DNA from: Ailanthus altissimus
Taxonomy: Eukaryota > Streptophyta > Magnoliopsida > Sapindales > Simaroubaceae
Reading direction: 5' to 3'
Assembly: GCA_946807835.1 (NCBI GenBank)
Contig: OX327690.1
Coordinates: 8,032,501 to 8,096,500 of the forward strand
Length of the DNA: 64,000 nt
Shown: piece after piece, positions 24,136 to 34,706 of the stretch
How the letters are laid out: each line of letters starts with the position of its first letter
Position numbering within the stretch: the first letter of the stretch is position 1
The notes under the pieces: generated by a model
Databases searched by the model: none
Seen by the model: only the letters and a program-made list of their open reading frames with translations
Told to the model about the DNA's origin: nothing
Position numbers and translations under genes: made by a program

Positions 24136-26239
24136 AGAGTTTGTTAAAGCTAATGCTTACGTACCATTTTAATATTGTATGAATATTAATTGTTTAATAT
24201 TTATACAATAAACATTTCAAATAAAATCATTAATATAAAACATGTATGGTACAATGCTTGTAACGCTATAGATATTGTATGATCTAGAAGAGTTCAGATC
24301 TAGTTTAAAGGAGTTTAAACTAGAGTTAAGAGTTAGTAACGCTAAGAGTTATAATTCATAAGATTTAACACTATAAAGAGTTAGCAGGTTATAATAGTCA
24401 GTAAAATTTAGAGAGTTAGAGCCTTGTCTATAACCGGACAAAGACATGAAAGTATACTAGTAATAATATAGTTGTAAAGAGTTGAAATATGTGTTAAGAA
24501 ATATCATTATGAAAATATATTTTCAAATATTATGCTCCTGATCTATGTTCACTAATGTGGGTCTACCGACGAATCACTCTTATATAGATAAGTGTATGTC
24601 TATATCTGTATAGTACAAATTGTTGTTCTTAAGCGATCATGAGTTTAGTGAAAGCTCGTATAGACATGCGGGTATCCTGTCGAGACTGTATACTGCACAG
24701 ACTCAAAGGACCCCAATAGATATCCTATAAAACCGTTAATAATAGGTCATCTCAAGTTGAGTAGTATTCGTAATCCTTTAACTTGAGTGCCACGGTGGGC
24801 TTGTAGGTGATCCACTATACTTTGGTTCCACATATGTTAGAAACCTTTCATGGTCTAACTGCTACGTGTCATTGAGTATTGTCTGATGCTCGTAAAGTTC
24901 TGTGTGCATAGATATGGGATCCGTTAGCTCATATAGATGAGTTATATATTTTGAAGCTCCAAGATTATATTTCATAAAGTCTTGTGGCCATAAGTATAAA
25001 CTCCAAAAAATATTTTTTGTAAAGATAAACAATATAGGGATTTGACAGTGCTGATCTATATCTCCGTACATCCAAGGTATAAATGACGGAAGGATTATAT
25101 ATATGCGTTCTAACCTCAACTTGTATGGTCTAATGCACTTATTTGTAATATCCATGACATTTGCATGGAGTATCGATCACGGACTCATAGAATAATTTTA
25201 TTTGACAAATCGAGCGTAGACCTAAGAAGTCCCGCAATATAAAGTGTACTCGTTGTGTACTATAGCAGCATACCTAAGTGAATAGTTTAATCATGTAAAA
25301 TTAAGTAAATTATTATGGTTAAGTTGATTAAAATATATGGTTAAGATGAGATCTGCTTCAGGTAAACTTGATAACTTAATAAAGACATAATAATAATTTT
25401 ATTTAATTGACTATTTAATTATTAAATAATCAAGATACTTTATTATTTAATTATTAAATAAAATTTAACTGAATATAGGTTAATTATTAACTTTAGGGAT
25501 AGGTTAAAATTAAGATATTTTATTATTTAATTATTAAATAAAGTTTAACTTAACTTAGATTAATTGTTAACTTTAGGGTTAGGTTAAAATTAATATATTT
25601 TATTATATTTAATTATTAAATAAAATTTAACTTGACCTATGTTAATTGTTAACTCTAGAGTTAGGTTAAAGTAAAATTAAACTTAAATGAAATGCAAATG
25701 AATTTAAAATTACATGCATTTATATATAATGATGAAATTAAATTAAATTTCATAAGTTTTACAATTTTGAATTGCTAGCCAAATTTTGAGGGTAAAGAAA
25801 AGTGCTTTTATTTTTTTGATTTTCAAGAGTTGATTTTTATAAATTTTTCTCTCAATTTAAACAATTCATTGTAATAATAAAAGAGATTTATTTTTAATTA
25901 TTTAAGTATTGATCAATAATAAAAATAAATTATTTTCATTAGATTAAAAGTTAATTTAAAGAATTTAAGTGTTAAACAGGTGTTGAATTATAGGTTGTTA
26001 TTTTAAACAATCAAATTCACCTTTTTTAATTGGACGATAAATTCATTTCATGCGAATTTAAAGTAAAATTTAATCTAAAAACTTTAAGGATAATATTTTT
26101 AATATTTATATTAATTTAATTAATATGTATAATTTATATTTATTATTTAATTTTTAACTTTTATTATATATATATGCATGAAATACATATATTTAAATAA
26201 TAAATATATCATATGTATGCACCCATAATTTAATCAACA
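24136..26239 (+). repeat. 3' LTR of copia A
   Basis: Starts TGTTAAAGCTAATGCTTACG after the polypurine tract and ends near TTTAATCAACA. It is the fullest LTR of element A (2.1 kb) and aligns with solo LTRs at 5145-7266 (-), 21355-23599 (-) and 42291-45742 (+). It includes an AT-rich section with repeated TTTAATTATTAAATAA at 25395-25630 (three similar units). Confidence 0.85.
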
Positions 26240-26243
26240 ACTA

Positions 26244-26662
26244 ATTTGAGTATGATAACTTGGATGATGCAAGACGGGTATGCTTTGTTTTTGCTAAGTC
26301 CATATTAGGAACTTTCTGCCCTTAAATAGCTGAATGTATGGCTCTATATTATGAGATGTCTTCAACAATTACAATAATTTCTTATGGGATATAATTGAGC
26401 TCGATAGTCTTAATGAATGTCGTGAGAGATCTTAATAATCAATCATTATCGGGAGACGAACGTGGTATTCTACCTTCTATCTTTCATCTACTTAATGATA
26501 CAAATGATGTATCTTATTCTTTTGTTACGCGTAGTGAAAATTCTGTTGCTCGTTTTTTTAACTAAATATTCAGTACGTAATAATACGGATGAGGTTTTAG
26601 TCAATATATTTTTACTGAATATCATCAATAAAATACTTTTTTTTTCTTAAAAAAAAAAAAAA
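26244..26662 (+). pseudogene. LINE RNase H fragment, right part, with poly(A)
   Basis: The split RNase H domain resumes here. Pieces across frames fit its second half (ARRVCFVFAKSILGTFCPL; DLNNQSLSGDERGILPSIFH) and the C-terminal tail KYSVRNNTDEVLVNIF then NIINKIL, which resembles the end of plant LINE ORF2. An A-rich tract (26650-26665) follows about 10 bases after the stop. That order, RNase H C-terminus then poly(A), supports a 5'-truncated LINE. The target duplication was not found. Confidence 0.7.
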
Positions 26663-27370
26663 AAAGAAGAAATCACCCTCAACTGTAACATGGGATTGTC
26701 TCACACGAAAGAAGGGAAGGGAGATACAATTATAAGGCTTACGCCAATGATATGTGTTCACGTGTCAAATAGTATTACAAAAACTTGTTAATTAACTTTT
26801 TTTTTTTTTTATTTAAAAAAATCCATGAACTATTTTTAATTTTATAAAAGAAAAACAAAATGAGAAAAAGGTAAAGAATAAAATGTCGGCAAGAGTTAGG
26901 GATTGGTGGGAGGGGGGGATAGAGGAGACGATACAGACAGACGGGACTGAAGGAGAAGAAGCGTCAAAAGGGCAATGAGGATGTGGATGAGAAAACCACG
27001 CGTACTTAACGTGGCAGACTGTGGTAAGCCGACAATAACCACCACGTTTTCCATCATCATTAACTTACCATTTCATCGTCACTCTTTGCTTCTTTGCCCA
27101 ATAAGCCAACCTTTCTCATCATGTCATGTTTATTTCCATCCCCCTTTTCTTCTTTTTCTAAAATTCCTTTTAATAAATATGTAAAACCTACTTCTTCACA
27201 TTTTATTATTATTATTATTATTAGGATTAATTAATTCTATAAATTATTTTTAGAAAAGAACACATGCATTTTGCCTTGATTCTTTCATCTTTATCCCAAA
27301 TTGCACTAACAAACCATCCGGATTAAATGCTTAATTGAATTGAATTTGCATTTTATTTTTACTTAACTAC
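26663..27370. other. Intergenic DNA with a lower-AT stretch
   Basis: From 26885 to 27130 the base composition is richer in G and C, with GGTGGGAGGGGGGG and CCACGCGTACTTAACGTGG. An open stretch at 26975-27184 reads MRMWMRKPRVLNVADC but has no recognisable family. It could be a gene flank or relic; nothing confirms a gene. Confidence 0.4.
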
Positions 27371-27700
27371 CAAAAGTCAAACAGTTTTTTTTCCGATGAA
27401 AATCTCTTATAATTATTCTACGAATATGATTTAATTATGAAAAGTCAAATACTTTTTCTCAAATAAGAAACTGTTATTAAAAAACTCAAATACTTTTTGC
27501 AATAGAAACTGTCATAATTTACTAAAAAAATTAATTTAATACACAAAGTCAAACATTTTTTAAACTGTTATAATTCTCTAAAAAATTTATTGAATTAAGA
27601 GTCAAATATTTTTTTTCGAAAATAAGAAACTGTTTCAATTTACAAAAAGTCAAAACTTTTTTTTATATTTTTTTAGAGAGGAACAAAAAGTCAAACCAAA
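27371..27700. repeat. Degenerate tandem array rich in W-box cores
   Basis: A unit around AAAAGTCAAATACTTTTT then AAACTGTTATAATT recurs about six times with variable spacing of 45-105 bp. Each carries AGTCAA, the complement of the W-box core TTGACT bound by WRKY factors. Whether this is regulatory is unknown. Confidence 0.6.
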
Positions 27701-27888
27701 AGTATCCCAATTTAAAATTCGGTATAATACTAAATTATAATAATTTGAATCTTTAAATCAAAAAATTAAAAAAAATTATTAATTCAATGAATACAAAAAT
27801 TCATTAAATACCGTTAAAACTTTCCTCATTTTATAATAATCCATTTAACTATATATACTAACTGTTGATCACGTTGACTTGTAAGCAG

Positions 27889-28030
27889 AGTTGTAGCTTA
27901 CGTGGATACATGTAGAGCATGACGTGTCAAACTATTAGGTAACGGGACCACCTAAGGTATCTTCGAAGCCGCGCGACCGAAGGCGAGAATTGAGCGTGTC
28001 AGATCCACGTGTAGTCGCTTTGGCACAACT
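27889..28030. promoter_or_regulatory. Candidate G-box/ABRE-rich segment
   Basis: Three ACGT-core sites lie in about 120 bp: CTTACGTGGA (27897), GACGTGTC (27921) and CCACGTGT (28006). The segment is clearly less AT-rich than either side and contains CCGCGCGACCGAAGGCGAG. ACGT-core clusters are typical of bZIP/bHLH-responsive plant promoters. No coding region starts nearby on either strand, so it may be a relic. Confidence 0.35.
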
Positions 28031-31000
28031 ACTCTTTTTGTTTTTTTCAATTTTTTTAATCTATATATATATTTTTTGTTTTTAACTTCTGGCATCATTA
28101 AATAAAAAATCAAAATATTACCGAACCTACTAATATGGAATTAAAGAATTACCAAAACAAGATAATAAGTGTATGCCAAATCTAAATTATTCTTAAGAAC
28201 AGAAACAAACTAGACCTCAGTTCTAGACAAAATTATGCAACAAATTCAATAAATATCTAACTAAAAAATTGAAGCAGTTAATGTTTAAAAAAACTAATTT
28301 AAAATTCTATAGTAATATTTTAGGAATAGTATTCCTTTTTATTGAACAATATTAGTCATCATTAAAAAAAAAAATTTGAACGACAATAAACAATGATGCT
28401 CTTTTTGAGGAATAAAAATAAATGACATTAAAGTGATATTTAAAAAATATATATTATATAGATGGATTTTGTTTTTTCAAATTTGAAGAGCCATTCGCCA
28501 TTAAGCTCATTATATACTCATAGGATTTTACCGTTTACTCTTCTAATAAATTCTTTAACTGTAAAACTTTTTTTTATTATTTGATAATATTAAAAAAAAT
28601 TTCTGCCATTATAATTGTAATAATATAAATTAACTTTAAAAGGATATATTAATTTTTTTATTTAAAAAATTAATAATTATATTTGTACAATATCAAATAG
28701 TAATAATGCATTGTATAAATAATAAAATAGCATTATAAAATATAGTTTCAAATAAATTAATTAGTACTACCAAAAATATAAATTTACATTATACTGTAAT
28801 TAATGACTTTTTTTTATTAGATTAATAGAATGACTAATATTGAATATTTGCATTTTAATAAAAAATAAATCATAATATAATAAACCCTAGTGTTATTCTT
28901 ATTAATTATTTAATTATATAAGTATACTAATTTTACTATTTATATTATGTATTTTACTGTTTTATATTGTACAGATGTAATTATTGACTTTTTAAATAAA
29001 AATTGTTATATCACTCTGAAATTAATTTATATTATTACAGTTATAACAGTAATTATTTTTAATATTACAAACACTAAAAAAAAAATTTAGTAATTAACGA
29101 ATCTAATAAAAGGATAAAATGACATTTACTCTATATTCATGCATAAAGTTAGTATAATAAAGTCCAAATTTAAATCAATTTTGCATAAAGTTAGAGGTTT
29201 GCTCGAGTAATGTTATACAAGAGAAAATTCAAAAGGAATTTTCAATATACTTCTAAACCGTGAAAATAATAAATTAAAATTTAAAATTTTAATAAAAGAC
29301 CTATTTAAATTCACTATAAATCTTGAAAACGCTAATAAAGAAAATAAAATTAGAGGGAGGGGTCAAACTTTTAGAATTTAAATGAAAAATGAACAATAAA
29401 ATTTTATTATTTTATAAAAAAATTATATATATTATATTAATATACATAAAAAATAAAAATATCAATATCAATAATCAATACAATAATATATATTAAAATG
29501 GCATGAGCTTTGACATTGATTACAAGAGTGTCACGACTTTGGGGACTAAAATTTCCTTTAATTATTGAGTTGAAATTGATTATAACTCCCATGATTTTTT
29601 TTTCAATATATTTAATTTGTATGTTATTTATTAAGAATTAACATTTAATTTTCAACGTTATTACTAATTTATATATTTCATAAAAGGAATTAAATTGTAA
29701 TTTCTTTCCTTATTGGAATATGTTGATGGGATTATTTTAGATCAAGCCTTCTATACATTATTAAAGAGAGTTTTTTTTTCCTATGAAAGAAAAATTGTTT
29801 TCTCAAACATAAACTCTAAAATTTCAATACTCACCTATTTAGTTGTTTTTTTTTTAATTTTTTGAGATGCTATATCATAGAGACTTTTTTTTTTTAAAAA
29901 AAAAAAATCTTTGATTCACAATAATCACCACAATTGACCAATAAGGTAATAATTTTCAAAATAAATATATACGTAGAAGATGTTATAAACATTGTATTTA
30001 TTGTATTTTTTAGTATTCTCTTATGATAGATTTTTATAATTTTGAAATTTTTATAATATGAGAGTTTTTTGTGAAATAAGTAATAAAAAAAATTAGGATC
30101 TCATAATCTTACCGTGGACGTATGCTTTTGTTACCGAATTACGTAAATTTTTTTGTAATTTGAATATAATTATTATTTTTATTTTATTTTGTTTAACCTT
30201 TTTATTATTATTTTATTTGTAAATAAAGTCTTCTGCATATGCTTAAAGTTTTAAGGTGTTAAACTACCAACAAAGTAGTGCTAGGGTTAATAAAAAAATC
30301 AACAATTAATATTAGAGTTAAGGTCTAAAGAAATCCTCCCTACGTGTTAGGTGCTTTTCCTAACTTTTAGTTGTTTATTTTTGTCTATATCTCATACATT
30401 TAACGCGTATTTAATCTCGTATTAACTCTCATTTATTTCAAAATCTTTTTCATATTTAGTTTTAAATCACTAATTTCAATAATAATATCGGTACAAATAA
30501 CAAAATATATTCTAAACTTTGTAGACTCAAGTGAAGGATTTTGAAGTTTCCCTCCAAACCTTTTTGAATCATGCATGCGGACAATTCAAAGTCAAAAATG
30601 GTAATCTGAATTGCACACTTTAAGCTTCGAAATTTCTCCTTCAAAATGAGAAATATATATATAAATATTTTAAGAGAAAAGTAACTAATGGTAATCGCCT
30701 TCGCCTAGTAGCAACAAATTAAAGAGAACAAAAAAAAAAAAAAAAAGGCAGAAGAAGAATATGGAAGGACGTGGACATTTCATAATAATAAATATTCATG
30801 GTAAGGAATGGAATATCCAAACTGAAACAGTAGTAAGTTTTGACTGAAGAGATATTGTATTTGCAGGTGATTTTTGTAAATTGAACGGGTGGTGCAATAC
30901 AAGCCATGAAACCTTCCTTCTTCTCTATCAATGGAGTCCTGATCTCCTTTTCCCTATTATTTATTATAACATCAATATAACGTTGTTCATTATATTATTA

Positions 31001-31968
31001 TTATTATTATTATTATGTATAGAAGAAGTATAGGAACAGAGAATGATGGGTTCGTTGGAAGTTGGTTTGGTAGTTAGGTGGATTTCTTGTAATGAAAGGA
31101 TTCTCTTATGATTATTCCCCCCACACTCTCTCTTTTTTTCTTTTTTAGTCTTGACCACATTTTTTACACAAAAACATTTATGTCTCCATCTCTTGCATTA
31201 ACTTCTCTTTCTCTCTTTTTAGTACTTTCGGAAAGTAAGTTTTATCTTGAAATTTATTTTCTCGGAATTTGAATATCCTTTCCTTCCTTGACTTTGTTTT
31301 ATCATGAATGTTTTTTTATTTAAATTTTATAAATTTGTTAAGATAATTTGTTCTTGCACTCTATTGGTTTTCAATTTTTTTTAAACTATTGGGTATGAAA
31401 TAAAGGTGTAAAAAGAGATAGAATTTGAAAGGTGTGGTGGTCACAACGAGTCATTCCTAAGAAGGGTTGCCATAGAATTAGAGGGTCATAAATCCCATGA
31501 GACCTTAGTTTGTTTCGAATTAGTAAGTTGTTGAGTGGTTAGATCTCATTAACTATGTACGCCATTATTTACTACTTTATTATTATTATTATTATTCTAC
31601 ATTGTTATAGAATTAATAAAATGTATCTTAAATAATTATATGTTAGAGCAATTGTTAAGTGATAAAATTGTGTAAATTTAAAATTTATCTATTATGTTAT
31701 TTTATCATTTAATAATTATTTAACATATCATTATATAAGATATAATTTAAAATATATAATTTTTTTTTATACTGTTGTATTACAAATATGTGGCATATGC
31801 TTAGACACAAATGACACATTGCCTCCACCAAAAATTTTACAAGTGTCATTAATAGACTCTCTTGTAAACTAATAAAATGGGAAAAATAATATTCTTATTT
31901 GGGTTTTTGGCATTTAAGAGAAGCAATTAATGATATGTAGCCTAAATTAAAGCCATATCACTTTCTTC
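28031..31968. other. AT-rich intergenic DNA
   Basis: No gene, RNA or transposon domain is recognised. Simple repeats occur: poly(A) at about 30731, (TTA)n at about 30994-31016 and again near 31578-31596. Short open frames here have no family features. Confidence 0.55.
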
Positions 31969-32031
31969 TTGCTTTGGCTAAGCTCGGCTTCGCCCACCGT
32001 CATTACTACCCTTTTTGATCTTCTTCAAGCC

Positions 32032-32155
32032 AAGATATGGTTGGTCCTATTTTCAAAAAAGAAAAGAAAAAAGATATGGCTGGTCCCTTCGTTAAAGTTA
32101 AAAAAAAAGGGTATGGTCCATGAAGTTAAAAAAGGGAATGGTCCCATGTGAATCA
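32032..32155. repeat. Small variable tandem repeat
   Basis: Four imperfect units of about 30 bp share (G)ATATGGNTGGTCC or GTATGGTCC followed by a purine-rich AAGTTAAAAAAAGGG. They lie inside an open frame at 31969-32151 that has no other coding evidence. Confidence 0.6.
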
Positions 32156-33540
32156 ATTGAGATTTGAGCCTAATTAATTACCCATGGAAGGCCAATTTAA
32201 CACTTTGAGTAGACAAAATTGCTGCAGATTTTACTAAAGGGGGTCGGAATATAATTGAGATTTGAGCCCTTGCCTTTGTACTTAAAAAGTGAAAGTGATT
32301 AAAACTAAAATTTGGTCAGTTTTTCCATTATGTCAAAAAAAGATATCCCATTTCCTTAAAGAAGTTAATGGAATTTTCAGAAAACATTACGTGAAACAAA
32401 GAAAAGGAAACACTTCTAAAAATTGATGAAAAGATGATAAATGAAAAGAACAAACTTAGGACATTTTTTTTGCACAATTTAAGAAGATACGATTGCATAT
32501 ACAATGGATTCTTCTTGAAAAATCACAAAAACCAACCTAAATTACTATAACGAGAAATTTAACAAATCCACCCAAAAATCTAATATCATCTGAAAAGAAG
32601 TCATGAAAAATGAGGTTAAATTCATCTAGACCAGTTATAATTTTCGGTAGTATAATATAGATCACTAACTTAGTGACTTAACATTTTTTTTTATATATAC
32701 AAGACTTAATAAATTATCCATCTCACTCTTTTGAGGTAATTTTTTTTATTAAATTAATGCCTTTCATTTTATGCTTCATTCTTTTCATGGGAAATAGTTT
32801 ATGTGAAAGATAAAATCATAGACGCCATTGAATAGAAGCACAACAAGTAAAGCACTCAGTTGTTTGTTTCATTAGCAAAATTTATGTATTTTTTGACTTG
32901 CGACAAATGAAGTATTTAATTATTTATTTTAACGATAAAATTTGTGTACCACTTAATTTAAATCAGAAATTCAAATATTAATAATGTCCAGGCCAATTTT
33001 AGTTCTTTTAGTTATTAAAAAATAATTTTAATTGATATTTGATTTGTAATATTGTAATTATTTATAATTTATAATTGAAATATAATATTTTATGATTTAA
33101 GTTACAATTTGTCCCACTTAATTTTAGTTCTTTTAATTATTAGGAGACGGTTTTAGTTAATATTTGAATTATAATATTATAATTATTTATAATTTGTAAT
33201 TGAAACGTAATACTTTATAATTTAAGTAACAATTTGTAACTAAAATGTAATACTTGTGATTAAAAAAAAAAGGAGCGCAACAAGCGAAATTAACTCTACT
33301 TTTAAAATTTTGAACAAAATTAAATTAATGAAATAAAACTATTATATTTTTTGTTTAACTTTAAAAGTAAAAAAGTTAAAATATTTAGTGAACTCTTGTA
33401 ATTGTACATTCAAAATTAAATATCTATTCTTCGATTAATAAAAAATCTATGTAAATAATTTAAAATTTTTGTTTACCAGATACTATTTAATTGCTGGACA
33501 ATCAGTTATTTGTATTTTTGTAATAGTTGTAAGTTAACAC
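32156..33540. other. AT-rich intergenic DNA upstream of CTP synthase
   Basis: It holds a two-copy tandem repeat of about 125 bp at 32996-33245 (both copies begin ATTTTAGTTCTTTTA and share AATTATTTATAATTT). No gene is supported. Confidence 0.55.
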
Positions 33541-34218
33541 AAACCCGCGCCACTCCAAACTCTGGTTTTTATTTTACTCGAGCCTTAATTGGTCAAAGTT
33601 AGAGTGTGACTGTGACAGACTTACAGTTCCAATTCCAAGCGGAGGCCAAGGCTAAGGCTATGGCTAAGGCTTGAAAATGAAGATAACAGACAGTCAGAAA
33701 GCGTAGACAAAGTTAGTTTTGTTAGGTAAAGAGCGAGAAGCATGTACGCAAGCAAAGCCGAGCTATAAAGCATGGCTATGAGACTATGACTTCACTCTTC
33801 ACATGAGCGAGCGAGTCAGTGAGTGAGTAAGTGAGTGAGTGAGTGAGCTAGGTAACTATGGTTCAATAAAAATCCCCTGATCAATAAGTAAAAGAAGCTA
33901 AGCAACAAAGATTAGTTTAGTTAATATAGTTAATGGGGACTTAGAAAAGAAAATGAAAATAATAATAATAATAATAATAATTTGGTGCGGTGCGGAGTTC
34001 AGGGTCTTGCCTGCCTGCTGTGCCTGTCACAGGGCTCACAGTTCCTCCAGACAAAAAGAAAGCAGGGGCCTCCCATTCGAGGTCATGTGATGTTTATAAA
34101 ATTTATGTTATTATTATTATATATAAATAAAAAAAGAGAAAGACAAAGAGAAAAATCTTTTTCACATTATTTTATTTATATTTTGGTTTTCACTGGCTCG
34201 ATTATGGGTGGAAATTTG
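33541..34218 (+). promoter_or_regulatory. Upstream region of the CTP synthase gene
   Basis: Base composition becomes less AT-rich about 650 bp before the TATA box. It contains TTGGTCAAAG (W-box-like) at about 33590, GAGT/GTGA simple repeats at 33805-33848 and (AAT)n at 33956-33980. Placement directly 5' of the only cellular gene makes it the likely promoter. The regulators are not known. Confidence 0.55.
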
Positions 34219-34227
34219 TATATAAAA
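34219..34227 (+). promoter_or_regulatory. TATA box of CTP synthase
   Basis: TATATAAAA lies about 480 bp before the start codon and is followed by CCGCCAACACTTCCC. A transcription start about 30 bp downstream (34250-34260) is inferred, not shown. Confidence 0.6.
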
Positions 34228-34249
34228 AGCCGCCAACACTTCCCAAACA

Positions 34250-34706
34250 ACATCATTCTTTTGCTCGCATTTTGCTTTCTTTCTTCTTGTGAATGAAGCT
34301 TTGAGCTTTGTAGTTTGTGTAGTGAGAGAGCTTCTTCTCCATTTCTTGGTCTCTTTTTGTTTCTATTTTTCCTCATAAGAAGGAAAAAAAAAATCAGTTT
34401 CTTTTGGCTTTGTTTGTTCATGCTCTTTGCACCTCCTTATCCAAAACTACTAAGAAAAAGAATTTGACAGATAACGTGAAAACTACTTGCTCTTATTTAT
34501 CTTGTTTAAGTTGACGGCAAGCTTAACATATAATATATATAAAGAACCCAGGTTCCAATCTTCTTCCAATCTTCTTTTTTGTAAAAATTCGTTCAGATAC
34601 TATGTTTATATTTATTTGATGATACATAATATGATACGCTGCTGTTTTGTGTAGGAGGTGGGTAATTTATGTTTGTTTGAAGATCAGTTTAACAAAAAAA
34701 GAAGCA
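34250..34706 (+). other. 5' untranslated region of CTP synthase
   Basis: Pyrimidine-rich leader (TTTGCTTTCTTTCTTCTTG, then TTTTTGTTTCTATTTTTCCT), common in plant 5' UTRs. Two short upstream ORFs would be present if the leader is unspliced: ATG at 34293 (three codons) and ATG at 34422 (about 15 codons). A leader intron ending at GTGTAG (about 34653) is possible; its donor is not clear. Confidence 0.5.

Larger units (their letters stand above)
13676..26239 (+). mobile_element. Degenerate Ty1/copia retrotransposon (copia A) with nested solo LTRs
   Basis: The outer LTRs (13676-14661 and 24136-26239) are in direct orientation. Internal remains run in copia order: pre-integrase, integrase, reverse transcriptase, RNase H. 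It sits inside a LINE RNase H sequence whose halves flank it. Two solo LTRs are nested in it: 15292-17773 (a different family) and 21355-23599 (its own LTR family, opposite strand). Removing both leaves about 7.8 kb, a normal copia size. No clean target duplication remains (TGGGT on the left; ACTAA or ATTTG on the right). All coding parts contain many stops. Confidence 0.82.

Noticed and set aside
30719..31158. Minus-strand open frames near 30.7-31.2 kb
   Set aside because: Driven by simple repeats (poly(A), TTA runs) and without any protein family.
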